Positions 40,692 to 53,900 of a DNA stretch of 64,000 nucleotides are shown here, in pieces. The position numbers and the translations under genes are program-made. The stretch covers positions 248,001 to 312,000 of the forward strand of contig VLTN01000012.1 in the NCBI GenBank assembly GCA_008330645.1. The letters are read 5' to 3'. How positions within the stretch are numbered: position 1 is the first letter of the stretch; each line of letters opens with the position of its first letter. The notes under the pieces are model-generated. The model made no database searches. It was not told where the DNA came from and saw nothing but the letters and a program-made list of their open reading frames with translations. Origin of the DNA: Cafeteria roenbergensis (taxonomy: Eukaryota; Sar; Bigyra; Bicosoecida; Cafeteriaceae).

Positions 40692-43600
40692 TCAAGCCGA
40701 CAACTGCCAGCGGCACAACCGAGACCCCACAGACAGCACAATGCACACGCACACCATACCGCTCCCCGCCGCCACTCGAGCGAACGCCTCCTCCCTCGCC
40801 CATGCACCAACCAGCGCAGCGCTCGCAGTCACCGCCTCCGGTGACGAGGCGCCCGTGCTAGCCAGCAAGCGGTCGGCAATGTCCCGACTCACTGCCCCGT
40901 CCACCCCACACGCCCAGCTCGCGAGCCACAACGCCACGCCCACGGCGGCCAGGTCCAGAGCCCCACGGACCGCCAGCCCCGCCCAGACCATCGCCCCGCC
41001 ACCGGGCCCCTCGCTGCCCCACCCGCTGGGTCCGGGCGGGCCTCTTCCCGCTCGTCGGCCGGCGGGGGCCTCGGCGCAGCCGCTGTCGGCCCGCCAGGCA
41101 GCCCCACGGGAGCGCCCACCGGGCGTCGCGGCGTCGGCACGCTGTGCGGGCCGATGATCACGCCCGGCCCCGCGACCGGCGCCTCCAGACCGTGGCCGAA
41201 CACTCCCAAAGCCGGCCCAGCCGAGCAGCCGACGACATGCCCCACCTCGGCCGGGGGACCCGACTGGCTGCCGTCAGACGCGCTCCAGCGCACGCTCCCG
41301 CTCCCCGCGTCCGCCCCGTGACGGGGCGTGCTGTGCGCCGACGGGGCGCCCGGCCCGACGGCGCCGCCTGCAGCCGAGACCGGCTCGGTCACGCCGAAGC
41401 TCCCACCCCCGGACGATGAGCTGGCGTCTCCGGCAAGCGGCGGCCCGCCCAGCACCAGGTTCTGCAGCTGCAGGCCGGGCACGTCCCGCATCTTGGCCAG
41501 CCGGGCTCGCAACACGCGGCACCTGGCCAGCGGGGGCATGGCCGACATGGCCGACAGCCCATCGCCTGGCGCCGAGAAGAGAATGCCCACAAACTCGCTT
41601 GCACGCAAACGCTGCGCAGCTTCACGCAGCGTCGGCTCCGCCGTTCGGCCTCCCGACCCCGCCACCCAGGACGAGGCTGACGCCGGCAGCGGCTGACCAG
41701 ACGCGTCCGGCGGAGCGATGCCGTCCCCACGCCACAGCGACGAAAACACTCCAACTCGGCCCGCCTGGCCTGACACGCGACGCTCGCGATCGCCCCTGGA
41801 CGCCATGCGGCGGCACGATGCCCCCACCAGAGCCGTCGACCAGGCTGCCTCCAGAGCTAGCAGCGCAGCCACGGCGCCGTTCGCGCTCGGCCCCATGCCC
41901 CACACCGCCAGCAACAGCATCACTAGCGATGCAAGCAGGCCTGATCGCGACGAGCCGGAGCAGAGCAGCAGCAGCGATCGCCACCGAGCTGCGCGCAGCT
42001 CGCGTGACGTCATCGCCGCAGCGCTCCCCAGCGGCTCCGCGCCCAGGCAACACGCAGGCGTTGCCGGCCGGGCGGCCACCAGGGAGGAGAGCAATGCGGC
42101 CGCCGCCAAAGCCGCGCACGCCCACAGCGCCTGGGACGAAACCGCACCTCCACACGCCCCGCCGTCCGACCATGACGTCGCCGCGAGCTGCAGCCCCTCG
42201 TCCAGGCAGCGCGGGATCACGCCCACGGACGACACCACCGACGGGTCCGAGGCGTTGGCCCACACGAGCCACATTCCCTGCAATCGGTGCGACCGCTGGT
42301 CTCGAAGGGAGTTGGCCAGGGACAGCGCCAGAAGCACGGGCGCCTCAGATGACGACACCCGGCTGGCGCCCGCGAACACGGCCTGCACAGCCGCAGCCGC
42401 GGGGTGCTCCGACGCCCAAGTGCGGTGCGACCCAGGCCCCGTGAAGGCCACCGGCTCAGAGCCGCTCACCGCCCCGCCCCCCGGATAGCTGCGGCGCGGC
42501 CTCGCGTCCACCAGCCAGTTCTCGAGCCGCTCCTGCGGCGTCGCGGCCTCGCAAACGCGATCCTCCAGGCCCCGGACAGTCAGCTCCACCACCAACCGCA
42601 CGCGTCGGCTGGGCCGGGCAGCCGGCCTCGGCTTGTGGGTGACCGGGTCGACCGTCAGGTTGTGCCACACCTGCGAGTCCGTCGCCGCCGGACAGTCAAC
42701 ACAGCGAGCAACGATGCACGGCGCCAGCATCCCGCCGGCAGCTGTTGCAGCCTCGGCGGCCAAGTCCGACAGGAAGGTTACCCGCGGCGTGAGGTTCAGC
42801 TGGCCAACCGGAATGGACAGCGTGATGTTCACCCTGGCAGCGGCGAGCAGCGGCGACAGGGCGGCCGCGCGCCATGCCCCCGACCCGAGCGGCCACGCCC
42901 CCCACGGGCCGCCACCCCCGCTCGTCCACGCCTCGCCGCGGCTCACTGGCCGCAGCAAACCGGCCCCTCCAGCCTCGTCGATGAGCTGCCCTGCGTACAC
43001 ACACCCCACCCGCGTTCCGGGCGCCCACCCCCCGCTCCAGGACATGAGCCACGAACGCCCCGCCGCGAACCCGCGACTCATCGTGCCCCCCCCCGCAGGC
43101 CACGACCACCCCACCAAGGCCTGCAGCTCGGGCAGCGTCGCGCGCATCCTCCCGTCGGCGTCAACCGACACGCACTGGGGCGTGCAGCCCGGGTAGCCGC
43201 TCAAGTAGCTGTCCCGGGGGGTGGGCCGGCACGCGTACCAGTCGAACGCCCCACCGTCCGCCAGCCGCATCACCCCCAGTGCGGCAGGAGGCGGCACCTG
43301 CCGCGACGGGACCGCCCGCCGCTGGAGAGCGCGGGTGATGTTGGCCTGGCACGCCGCCATGTCGCACTCGGGAAGCGGAGCACCGTCCCGCCCGCCGACC
43401 ACGGAGTTGCGGTGGCCACAGCCCTGGCACGGCTTGTGGTACGCCAGCATGGAGATGAAGCCCACCTGGCTAGCCGAGGAAAAAGGTTCGGGCTTCAGGC
43501 AGGCAGTGCCTACGCTAGCGAGAAAAGTCTCATTCCGGACCGTGGCGTTCGACATGTCGGGCGGCACAACAGTGCCCACGAAGCCGCAGCCGAGCCCACC

Positions 43601-44895
43601 CACATCGCAGCCGCCAGCGTGCCCCCCAAAGCACGTCTGCACAGTGGACGGCTGCGGCGCCTCTGTGATCTCTCCCCACACCGGCTGAAATGCATACAAT
43701 GAGGTCCTTCCGAAGTTTCCGCACGAGTTGGGCACCAACTGCCCGTTGAAGTACGTCTCCGAGTGCCCCAGCAGCGGAGCTGTCGCATTCACGACCGCAC
43801 TCGTCCACGGCGCCCCTGCACTCGGCCTGGGCAGCACGAGCCGGACATCACCTTCCCGTGGCGGACTGGAGTAGCCGGTGGCGCCGACGTCTGGCATCGA
43901 GAGGCCCCCGAGCGCGGACACGTTCACCACGAAGACGCCCAGCATTTGCTGGGGCCTGTTCATGTACAGCCGCGGGACTTCGGGGCTATCGGGCTCGAAG
44001 GTGGACCCGGGCACTCTGTCGCCGAGGCGCGAAAGCGGAAATCGCGGCGTCGCGGTGGAGGTGTAGCGGCCCCAGGCCTCCTGGGCAGGCCTGTCTTCCG
44101 GTCCTGGTCTAAAGGTTGGCGGCGACAAGCCTGACATGTACAGAGAAGCCACGAGCTGTCCCATGGCTGCATCAGAAATCTCGCCTGTTTGAAACGTGTG
44201 CGTGAAGTTCACGTAGGCACCACACTGCCCAGGCCTGGGTGTGAGCGATGCTGCCCGAGTCCACGAGAGAATTCCCCACAGCGAAACTGGTGGAGGAAAC
44301 TGCGTCGGGGTCCACCAGATCTCAGAGATCAACGCGACCTCCCCGGGGCCAAAGTACGCCGTCATCTTGTGCGCGTCGTGAGAGTGCCATCGGCACGCCG
44401 ACTCCCGCCCCCCGGAAGACGACTCCGCGCGCCAGGCCGGAAACGTGCCCCCCACCGGGAAGGCCGACACGTAGCTGTGGCCAAACGGGATGCCGTCGAG
44501 CCCCTGCCACCCGGCCCCGTGACGGGACCCTGCGCTCTCGGCCGCATCGCTCCCCGGCGACACGACCGCCGGCCACTGCTCCGGGTTGCCCCCCCGCGAC
44601 ATGGTCCAGTTCGCCTGCAGCTGGTAGTCCCCGGGCACACTGCCGCCAGCGCCTCCGGCGATCTGTCGCGGCAAAGGCGAGCAACGTCTGGCACCACCCG
44701 CGGGTCTCGACTGGCACCAGGCTCCAGCCCCACCACGAACGCGCCCGACAGCTCCTCGACCGCGCTGCACAGCTCGGATGCAAGCGGGTGGCGCGGGCCG
44801 GGCGCCTGGTCGGCCGCCCAAGCCGGACCGCAAGCGGCCAGCAGTGCAAGAGTGACGGCGCGCCCGGCGCGCGTCGCCCGAGCGCCGCACGCCAT
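40692..44895 (-). CDS. array copy A: multipass protein with variable ectodomain (frame interrupted twice)
   Basis: Nearly identical to copy C outside the variable blocks: signal peptide ending CGPAWA, large Cys-containing ectodomain with N-glycosylation sequons (NWT, NFT, NVS, NAT, NIT, NLT), then several C-terminal membrane spans. Compared with B and C, two C-runs are one base shorter (44629-44632 and 41017-41020), so as written the signal peptide and the last two spans are out of frame with the ectodomain. Both lie in homopolymers inside a near-perfect repeat, so assembly error is as likely as real decay. The variable block (residues after WWTPTQFPPP) is 86 residues and unlike B or C; a second block around NETFLASVGTACLKPEPFSS is also private to A. 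Confidence 0.75.
43468..43540 (-). other. variable block III, private version in copy A
   Basis: Encodes the segment between NATVR and QVGFISM. Copies B (about 48573-48645) and C (about 53697-53769) share one version, SETFDVGLGEACLTDFPASS; copy A has a different sequence of the same length with the Cys retained. The flanks are identical in all three. Confidence 0.85.
44030..44290 (-). other. hypervariable block I, copy A version
   Basis: Lies between conserved RLGDRVPGSTFEPD and WWTPTQFPPP. It encodes 86 residues with retained anchors (one Cys, a F/Y-TH/SH pair, PPTFRP.P.D.PAQ) but otherwise little identity to B. It shares the stretch ggtcctggtctaaaggttgg with copy C but not with B. Confidence 0.9.
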
Positions 44896-45202
44896 TCGCT
44901 TCGCGCCGCGGCCTGTCCCCGGCGGGCCCGGTGGGGCAACGGACCGCCCCGATCCCCGCCTGGTCGAGAGGGCAGGCCCGGCTCCCAGCCCCTGCTGCAT
45001 GTGCATTGCGACGGCCCGCCGAATCACGCGGCGCGATTGCAGAGCCGATGGGGTCGCGCTGCCGCCGCCGCACCCGCATGCGACCGGCCCGGCGAAGGCG
45101 TGTGGCAACACCCGCCCGATGCGATGCGCGTTGGCGGCGCGGCGAGCACACAACACACGGAATGCAACATTGCCGTCGGCGCCCGCACCGCGAACACCAC
45201 CA

Positions 45203-45668
45203 TCACCTCCGCTTCGACCGGGCAGAGCGGCGGGACGGAGCCGACGAGCGGGCCCGCTTGGCGTTGAACAGACCCACATCCGTTGCCTCCGGCCCCGCCT
45301 CGCCGCCCTCGGGGCCGTCCTCGGGCCGCTCTCTCTTGGGCCGCCTGGAGCCATCCCCAGCCACGGCCGCATCGCCCGCAGGTGGCACCCGGCCGGCGTG
45401 AGGCCGACGTCCGCGGCGAGGAGTGGCAGCGGAGTGCGACTCGGCGTGGGCCGAATGCGCCTCCGACGCGTCGGTGGGGATCGCCGCGGTCTCCACTGAT
45501 GCGGGGTCGGCTGGCGAGGTGTCGCTGGAGCAGACGGCGCGATGGCGGAGCGCGGGTGTGGTTGCCACGCCGCCAGCCTGCGTGACGGCAGGCGCTGCAC
45601 AGGGCGCGGAGGCCGGCATCTGTGCATCCGATGCGCTGGACGCGGGCTTCTGGGCTGCGTGCGGCTGG
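45203..45668 (-). pseudogene. duplicated 3' fragment of the CXC gene, unit A
   Basis: Copy of the last coding part of the CXC gene without its CXC domain, carried along by the duplication. Its G-run (45311-45314) has four G, which leaves the frame ending in a basic tail FNAKRARSSAPSRRSARSKRR-like segment and a stop at 45203. It now serves as the upstream region of array copy A. Not expected to be expressed as its own protein. Confidence 0.8.
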
Positions 45669-45796
45669 AACTTGGCGGGTGGCTATATCCTGGCGCTGCT
45701 TCCACGCCACCGAGAGAACCGTGAGCACAGCGAACGTGGGCCTTCGCTCCAAAGACGCAGCCAGCAGCACACACTCGCCGCCTGACGAATGCCCAC

Positions 45797-48700
45797 TCAA
45801 GCCGACAACCGCCAGCGGCACAACCGAGACCCCACAGACAGCACAATGCACACGCACACCATACCGCTCCCCGCCACCACTCGAGCGAACGCCTCCTCCC
45901 TCGCCCATGCACCAACCAGCGCAGCGCTCGCAGTCACCGCCTCCGGTGACGAGGCGCCCGTGCTAGCCAGCAAGCGGTCGGCAATGTCCCGACTCACTGC
46001 CCCGTCCACCCCACACGCCCAGCTCGCGAGCCACAACGCCACGCCCACGGCGGCCAGGTCCAGAGCCCCACGGACCGCCAGCCCCGCCCAGACCATCGCC
46101 CCGCCACAGGGCCCCTCGCTGCCCCCACCCGCTGGGTCCGGGCGGGCCTCTTCCCGCTCGTCGGCCGGCGGGGGCCTCGGCGCAGCCGCTGTCGGCCCGC
46201 CAGGCAGCCCCACGGGAGCGCCCACCGGGCGTCGCGGCGTCGGCACGCTGTGCGGGCCGATGATCACGCCCGGCCCCGCGACCGGCGCCTCCAGACCGTG
46301 GCCGAACATACCCAAAGCCGGCCCAGCCGAGCAGCCGACGACATGCCCCACCTCGGCCGGGGGACCCGACTGGCTGCCGTCAGATGCACTCCAGCGCACG
46401 CTCCCGCTCCCCGCGTCCGCCCGTGACGGGGCGTGCTGTGCGTCGACGGGGCGCCCGGCCCGACGGCGCCGCCTGCAGCCGAGACCGGCTCGGTCACGCC
46501 GAAGCTCCCACCCCCGGACGATGAGCTGGCGTCTCCGGCAAGCGGCGGCCCGCCCAGCACCAGGTTCTGCAGCTGCAGGCCGGGCACGTCCCGCATCTTG
46601 GCCAGCCGGGCTCGCAACACGCGGCACCTGGCCAGCGGGGGCATGGCCGACATGGCCGACAGCCCATCGCCTGGCGCCGAGAAGAGAATGCCCACAAACT
46701 CGCTTGCACGCAAACGCTGCGCAGCTTCGCGCAGCGTCGGCTCCGCCGTTCGGCCTCCCGACCCCGCCACCCAGGACGAGGCTGACGCCGGCAGCGGCTG
46801 ACCAGACGCGTCCGGCGGAGCGATGCCGTCCCCACGCCACAGCGACGAAAACACTCCAACTCGGCCCGCCTGGCCTGACACGCGACGCTCGCGATCGCCC
46901 CTGGACGCCATGCGGCGGCACGATGCCCCCACCAGAGCCGTCGACCAGGCTGCCTCCAGAGCTAGCAGCGCAGCCACGGCGCCGTTCGCGCTCGGCCCCA
47001 TGCCCCACACCGCCAGCAACAGCATCACTAGCGATGCAAGCAGGCCCGATCGCGACGAGCCGGAGCAGAGCAGCAGCAGCGATCGCCACCGAGCTGCGCG
47101 CAGCTCGCGTGACGTCATCGCCGCAGCGCTCCCCAGCGGCTCCGCGCCCAGGCAACACGCAGGCGTTGCCGGCCGGGCGGCCACCAGGGAGGAGAGCAAT
47201 GCGGCCGCCGCCAAAGCCGCGCACGCCCACAGCGCCTGGGACGAAACCGCACCTCCACACGCCCCGCCGTCCGACCATGACGTCGCCGCGAGCTGCAGCC
47301 CCTCGTCCAGGCAGCGCGGGATCACGCCCACGGACGACACCACCGACGGGTCCGAGGCGTTGGCCCACACGAGCCACATTCCCTGCAATCGGTGCGACCG
47401 CTGGTCTCGAAGGGAGTTGGCCAGGGACAGCGCCAGAAGCACGGGCGCCTCAGATGACGACACCCGGCTGGCGCCCGCGAACACGGCCTGCACAGCCGCA
47501 GCCGCGGGGTGCTCCGACGCCCAAGTGCGGTGCGACCCAGGCCCCGTGAAGGCCACCGGCTCAGAGCCGCTCACCGCCCCGCCCCCCGGATAGCTGCGGC
47601 GCGGCCTCGCGTCCACCAGCCAGTTCTCGAGCCGCTCCTGCGGCGTCGCGGCCTCGCAAACGCGATCCTCCAGGCCCCGGACAGTCAGCTCCACCACCAA
47701 CCGCACGCGTCGGCTGGGCCGGGCAGCCGGCCTCGGCTTGTGGGTGACCGGGTCGACCGTCAGGTTGTACCACACCTGCGAGTCCGTCGCCGCCGGACAG
47801 TCAACACAGCGAGCAACGATGCACGGCGCCAGCATCCCGCCGGCAGCTGTTGCAGCCTCGGCGGCCAAGTCCGACAGGAAGGTTACCCGCGGCGTGAGGT
47901 TCAGCTGGCCAACCGGAATGGACAGCGTGATGTTCACCCTGGCAGCGGCGAGCAGCGGCGACAGGGCGGCCGCGCGCCATGCCCCCGACCCGAGCGGCCA
48001 CGCCCCCCACGGGCCGCCACCCCCGCTCGTCCACGCCTCGCCGCGGCTCACTGGCCGCAGCAAACCGGCCCCTCCAGCCTCGTCGATGAGCTGCCCTGCG
48101 TACACACACACCCCACCCGCGTTCCGGGCGCCCACCCCCCGCTCCAGGACATGAGCCACGAACGCCCCGCCGCGAACCCGCGACTCATCGTGCCCCCCCC
48201 CGCAGGCCACGACCACCCCACCAAGGCCTGCAGCTCGGGCAGCGTCGCGCGCATCCTCCCGTCGGCGTCAACCGACACGCACTGGGGCGTGCAGCCCGGG
48301 TAGCCGCTCAAGTAGCTGTCCCGGGGGGTGGGCCGGCACGCGTACCAGTCGAACGCCCCACCGTCCGCCAGCCGCATCACCCCCAGTGCGGCAGGAGGCG
48401 GCACCTGCCGCGATGGGACTGCCCGCCGCTGGAGAGCGCGGGTGATGTTGGCCTGGCACGCCGCCATGTCGCACTCGGGAAGCGGAGCACCGCCCCGCCC
48501 GCCGACCACGGAGTTGCGGTGGCCACAGCCCTGGCACGGCTTGTGGTACGCCAGCATGGAGATGAAGCCCACCTGGTTCGACGACGAGGCAGGAAAGTCT
48601 GTCAAGCAGGCCTCTCCCAGCCCCACGTCAAAGGTTTCACTCCGGACCGTGGCGTTCGACATGTCGGGCGGCACAACAGTACCCACGAAGCCGCAGCCGA

Positions 48701-50021
48701 GCCCACCCACATCGCAGCCGCCAGCGTGCCCCCCAAAGCACGTCTGCACAGTGGACGGCTGCGGCGCCTCTGTGATCTCTCCCCACACCGGCTGAAATGC
48801 ATACAATGAGGTCTTTCCGAAGTTGTCGCACGAGTTGGGCACCAACTGCCCGTTGAAGTACGTCTCCGAGTGCCCCAGCAGCGGAGCTGTCGCATTCACG
48901 ACCGCACTCGTCCACGGCGCCCCTGCACTCGGCCTGGGCAGCACGAGCCGGACATCACCTTCCCGTGGCGGACTGGAGTAGCCGGTGGCGCCGACGTCTG
49001 GCATCGAGAGGCCCCCGAGCGCGGACACGTTCACCACGAAGACGCCCAGCATTTGCTGGGGCCTGTTCATGTACAGCCGCGGGACACGGGGGCTATCGGG
49101 CTCGAAGGTGGACCCGGGCACTCTGTCGCCGAGGCGTGAATATGGAAATCGCGGACTTGTCTTGGACGCCGCCTGGCCAGAGCTAAACTGGGCGGGCCAG
49201 TCATTCGGGGCTGGCCTGAAGGTTGGCGGGGCAAGGCCTGCCAGCTCCATGGTCAAAACCAGCTGCGCCAAGCCTCCGTCTGAAGTCACATCGCTCCACA
49301 TGCTATGCGTGAACTCCACTTGTGCTTGGCACATGGTTGGATCAGGAATGAAGGAGGCATCCCGTGGCCAACAGAGCCTGGTCCAAGACCCTGGAGCCCC
49401 TGTTGGACAGCAGGGTGGAGGAAACTGCGTCGGGGTCCACCAGATCTCAGAGATCAACGCGACCTCCCCGGGGCCAAAGTACGCCGTCATCTTGTGCGCG
49501 TCGTGAGAGTGCCATCGGCACGCCGACTCCCGCCCCCCGGAAGACGACTCCGCGCGCCAGGCCGGAAACGTGCCCCCCACCGGGAAGGCCGACACGTAGC
49601 TGTGACCAAACGGGATGCCGTCGAGCCCCTGCCACCCGGCCCCGTGACGGGACCCTGCGCTCTCGGCCGCATCGCTCCCCGGCGACACGACCGCCGGCCA
49701 CTGCTCCGGGTTGCCCCCCCGCGACATGGTCCAGTTCGCCTGCAGCTGGTAGTCCCCCGGGCACACTGCCGCCAGCGCCTCCGGCGATCTGTCGCGGCAA
49801 AGGCGAGCAACGTCTGGCACCACTCGCGGGTCTCGACTGGCGCCAGGCTCCAGCCCCACCACGAACGCGCCCGACAGCTCCTCGACCGCGCTGCACAGCT
49901 CGGATGCAAGCGGGTGGCGCGAGCCGGGCGCCTGGTCGGCCGCCCAAGCCGGACCGCAAGCGGCCAGCAGTGCAAGAGTGACGGCGCGCCCGGCGCGCGT
50001 CGCCCGAGCGCCGCACGCCAT
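45797..50021 (-). CDS. array copy B: multipass protein with variable ectodomain (frame interrupted twice)
   Basis: Same architecture as copy C. Compared with A and C it has one extra AC dinucleotide in the acacaca tract at about 48101-48111 and one C fewer in the gtccgcccgtg run at about 46415-46425, so the reading frame is broken twice as written; both are simple-sequence indels. The variable block I is 92 residues (starts CCPTGAPGSW), six longer than in A and C, and in frame. A third difference is NSCDNFGKTS in block II. Start chosen at ATG 50021, which gives the signal peptide. Confidence 0.75.
49137..49414 (-). other. hypervariable block I, copy B version
   Basis: Encodes 92 residues between the same conserved flanks as in A and C. 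It shares tggccagagctaaactgggc and the following bases with copy C, but not the neighbouring stretch that A and C share, so the block is a mosaic. Confidence 0.9.
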
Positions 50022-50328
50022 TCGCTTCGCGCCGCGGCCTGTCCCCGGCGGGCCCGGTGGGGCAACGGACCGCCCCGATCCCCGCCTGGTCGAGAGGGCA
50101 GGCCCGGCTCCCAGCCCCTGCTGCGTGTGCATTGCGGCGGCCCGCCGAATCACGCGGCGCGATTGCAGAGCCGATGGGGTCGCGCTGCCGCCGCCGCACC
50201 CGCATGCGACCGGCCCGGCGAAGGCGTGTGGCAACACCCGCCCGATGCGATGCGCGTTGGCGGCGCGGCGAGCACACAACACACGGAATGCAACATTGCC
50301 GTCGGCGCCCGCACCGCGAACACCACCA

Positions 50329-50793
50329 TCACCTCCGCTTCGACCGGGCAGAGCGGCGGGACGGAGCCGACGAGCGGGCCCGCTTGGCGTTGAACAGACC
50401 CACATCCGTTGCCTCCGGCCCCGCCTCGCCGCCCTCGGGCCGTCCTCGGGCCGCTCTCTCTTGGGCCGCCTGGAGCCATCCCCAGCCACGGCCGCATCGC
50501 CCGCAGGTGGCACCCGGCCGGCGTGAGGCCGACGTCCGCGGCGAGGAGTGGCAGCGGAGTGCGACTCGGCGTGGGCCGAATGCGCCTCCGACGCGTCGGT
50601 GGGGATCGCCGCGGTCTCCACTGATGCGGGGTCGGCTGGCGAGGTGTCGCTGGAGCAGACGGCGCGATGGCGGAGCGCGGGTGTGGTTGCCACGCCGCCA
50701 GCCTGCGTGACGGCAGGCGCTGCACAGGGCGCGGAGGCCGGCATCTGTGCATCCGATGCGCTGGACGCGGGCTTCTGGGCTGCGTGCGGCTGG
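50329..50793 (-). pseudogene. duplicated 3' fragment of the CXC gene, unit B
   Basis: Second copy of the CXC 3' end. Its G-run (50437-50439) has three G, so the frame shifts and runs on past the usual stop into the frame of array copy B. There is no ATG start for such a fusion other than internal ones. Confidence 0.75.
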
Positions 50794-50921
50794 AACTTGG
50801 CGGGTGGCTGGATCCTGGCGCTGCTTCCACGCCACCGAGAGAACCGTGAGCACAGCGAACGTGGGCCTTCGCTCCAAAGACGCAGCCAGCAGCACACACT
50901 CGCCGCCTGACGAATGCCCAC

Positions 50922-53900
50922 TCAAGCCGACAACCGCCAGCGGCACAACCGAGACCCCACAGACAGCACAATGCACACGCACACCATACCGCTCCCCGCC
51001 ACCACTCGAGCGAACGCCTCCTCCCTCGCCCATGCACCAACCAGCGCAGCGCTCGCAGTCACCGCCTCCGGTGACGAGGCGCCCGTGCTAGCCAGCAAGC
51101 GGTTGGCAATGTCCCGACTCACTGCCCCGTCCACCCCACACGCCCAGCTCGCGAGCCACAACGCCACGCCCACGGCGGCCAGGTCCAGAGCCCCACGGAC
51201 CGCCAGCCCCGCCCAGACCATCGCCCCGCCACAGGGCCCCTCGCTGCCCCCACCCGCTGGGTCCGGGCGGGCCTCTTCCCGCTCGTCGGCCGGCGGGGGC
51301 CTCGGCGCAGCCGCTGTCGGCCCGCCAGGCAGCCCCACGGGAGCGCCCACCGGGCGTCGCGGCGTCGGCACGCTGTGCGGGCCGATGATCACGCCCGGCC
51401 CCGCGACCGGCGCCTCCAGACCGTGGCCGAACACACCCAAAGCCGGCCCAGCCGAGCAGCCGACGACATGCCCCACCTCGGCCGGGGGACCCGACTGGCT
51501 GCCGTCAGATGCACTCCAGCGCACGCTCCCGCTCCCCGCGTCCGCCCCGTGACGGGGCGTGCTGTGCGTCGACGGGGCGCCCGGCCCGACGGCGCCGCCT
51601 GCAGCCGAGACCGGCTCGGTCACGCCGAAGCTCCCACCCCCGGACGATGAGCTGGCGTCTCCGGCAAGCGGCGGCCCGCCCAGCACCAGGTTCTGCAGCT
51701 GCAGGCCGGGCACGTCCCGCATCTTGGCCAGCCGGGCTCGCAACACGCGGCACCTGGCCAGCGGGGGCATGGCCGACATGGCCGACAGCCCATCGCCTGG
51801 CGCCGAGAAGAGAATGCCCACAAACTCGCTTGCACGCAAACGCTGCGCAGCTTCGCGCAGCGTCGGCTCCGCCGTTCGGCCTCCCGACCCCGCCACCCAG
51901 GACGAGGCTGACGCCGGCAGCGGCTGACCAGACGCGTCCGGCGGAGCGATGCCGTCCCCACGCCACAGCGACGAAAACACTCCAACTCGGCCCGCCTGGC
52001 CTGACACGCGACGCTCGCGATCGCCCCTGGACGCCATGCGGCGGCACGATGCCCCCACCAGAGCCGTCGACCAGGCTGCCTCCAGAGCTAGCAGCGCAGC
52101 CACGGTGCCGTTCGCGCTCGGCCCCATGCCCCACACCGCCAGCAACAGCATCACTAGCGATGCAAGCAGGCCCGATCGCGACGAGCCGGAGCAGAGCAGC
52201 AGCAGCGATCGCCACCGAGCTGCGCGCAGCTCGCGTGACGTCATCGCCGCAGCGCTCCCCAGCGGCTCCGCGCCCAGGCAACACGCAGGCGTTGCCGGCC
52301 GGGCGGCCACCAGGGAGGAGAGCAATGCGGCCGCCGCCAAAGCCGCGCACGCCCACAGCGCCTGGGACGAAACCGCACCTCCACACGCCCCGCCGTCCGA
52401 CCATGACGTCGCCGCGAGCTGCAGCCCCTCGTCCAGGCAGCGCGGGATCACGCCCACGGACGACACCACCGACGGGTCCGAGGCGTTGGCCCACACGAGC
52501 CACATTCCCTGCAATCGGTGCGACCGCTGGTCTCGAAGGGAGTTGGCCAGGGACAGCGCCAGAAGCACGGGCGCCTCAGATGACGACACCCGGCTGGCGC
52601 CCGCGAACACGGCCTGCACAGCCGCAGCCGCGGGGTGCTCCGACGCCCAAGTGCGGTGCGACCCAGGCCCCGTGAAGGCCACCGGCTCAGAGCCGCTCAC
52701 CGCCCCGCCCCCCGGATAGCTGCGGCGCGGCCTCGCGTCCACCAGCCAGTTCTCGAGCCGCTCCTGCGGCGTCGCGGCCTCGCAAACGCGATCCTCCAGG
52801 CCCCGGACAGTCAGCTCCACCACCAACCGCACGCGTCGGCTGGGCCGGGCAGCCGGCCTCGGCTTGTGGGTGACCGGGTCGACCGTCAGGTTGTACCACA
52901 CCTGCGAGTCCGTCGCCGCCGGACAGTCAACACAGCGAGCAACGATGCACGGCGCCAGCATCCCGCCGGCAGCTGTTGCAGCCTCGGCGGCCAAGTCCGA
53001 CAGGAAGGTTACCCGCGGCGTGAGGTTCAGCTGGCCAACCGGAATGGACAGCGTGATGTTCACCCTGGCAGCGGCGAGCAGCGGCGACAAGGCGGCCGCG
53101 CGCCATGCCCCCGACCCGAGCGGCCACGCCCCCCACGGGCCGCCACCCCCGCTCGTCCACGCCTCGCCGCGGCTCACTGGCCGCAGCAAACCGGCCCTCC
53201 CAGCCTCGTCGATGAGCTGCCCTGCGTCCACACACCCCACCCGCGTTCCGGGCGCCCACCCCCCGCTCCAGGACATGAGCCACGAACGCCCCGCCGCGAA
53301 CCCGCGACTCATCGTGCCCCCCCCCGCAGGCCACGACCACCCCACCAAGGCCTGCAGCTCGGGCAGCGTCGCGCGCGCGCTCCCGTCGGCGTCAACCGAC
53401 ACGCACTGGGGCGTGCAGCCCGGGTAGCCGCTCAAGTAGCTGTCCCGAGGGGTGGGCCGGCACGCGTACCAGTCGAACGCCCCACCGTCCGCCAGCCGCA
53501 TCACCCCCAGTGCGGCAGGAGGCGGCACCTGCCGCGACGGGACCGCCCGCCGCTGGAGAGCGCGGGTGATGTTGGCCTGGCACGCCGCCATGTCGCACTC
53601 GGGAAGCGGAGCACCGTCCCGCCCGCCGACCACGGAGTTGCGGTGGCCACAGCCCTGGCACGGCTTGTGGTACGCCAGCATGGAGATGAAGCCCACCTGG
53701 TTCGACGACGAGGCAGGAAAGTCTGTCAAGCAGGCCTCTCCCAGCCCCACGTCAAAGGTTTCACTCCGGACCGTGGCGTTCGACATGTCGGGCGGCACAA
53801 CAGTGCCCACGAAGCCGCAGCCGAGCCCACCCACATCGCAGCCGCCAGCGTGCCCCCCAAAGCACGTCTGCACAGTGGACGGCTGCGGCGCCTCTGTGAT

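Larger units (their letters stand above)
40583..45687. repeat. tandem duplication unit A (about 5.1 kb)
   Basis: First of three head-to-tail units that are nearly identical by eye. The unit starts at tcctggcgctgcttccacgc (40583, repeated at 45688 and 50813) and holds one membrane-protein gene plus the last 460 bp or so of the neighbouring CXC gene. Period A to B is 5,105 bp. Confidence 0.95.
45688..50812. repeat. tandem duplication unit B (about 5.1 kb)
   Basis: Second unit, 5,125 bp. Its junction with the CXC fragment reads gcggctggaacttggcgggt at both internal boundaries, so the A/B and B/C joins come from a single original rearrangement. Confidence 0.95.

Noticed and set aside
40889-45151. 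Alternative N-terminus for copy A in the longest frame
   Set aside because: It replaces a good signal peptide, present in the other frame and in copies B and C, with Arg-rich sequence; explained by a C-run one base short.
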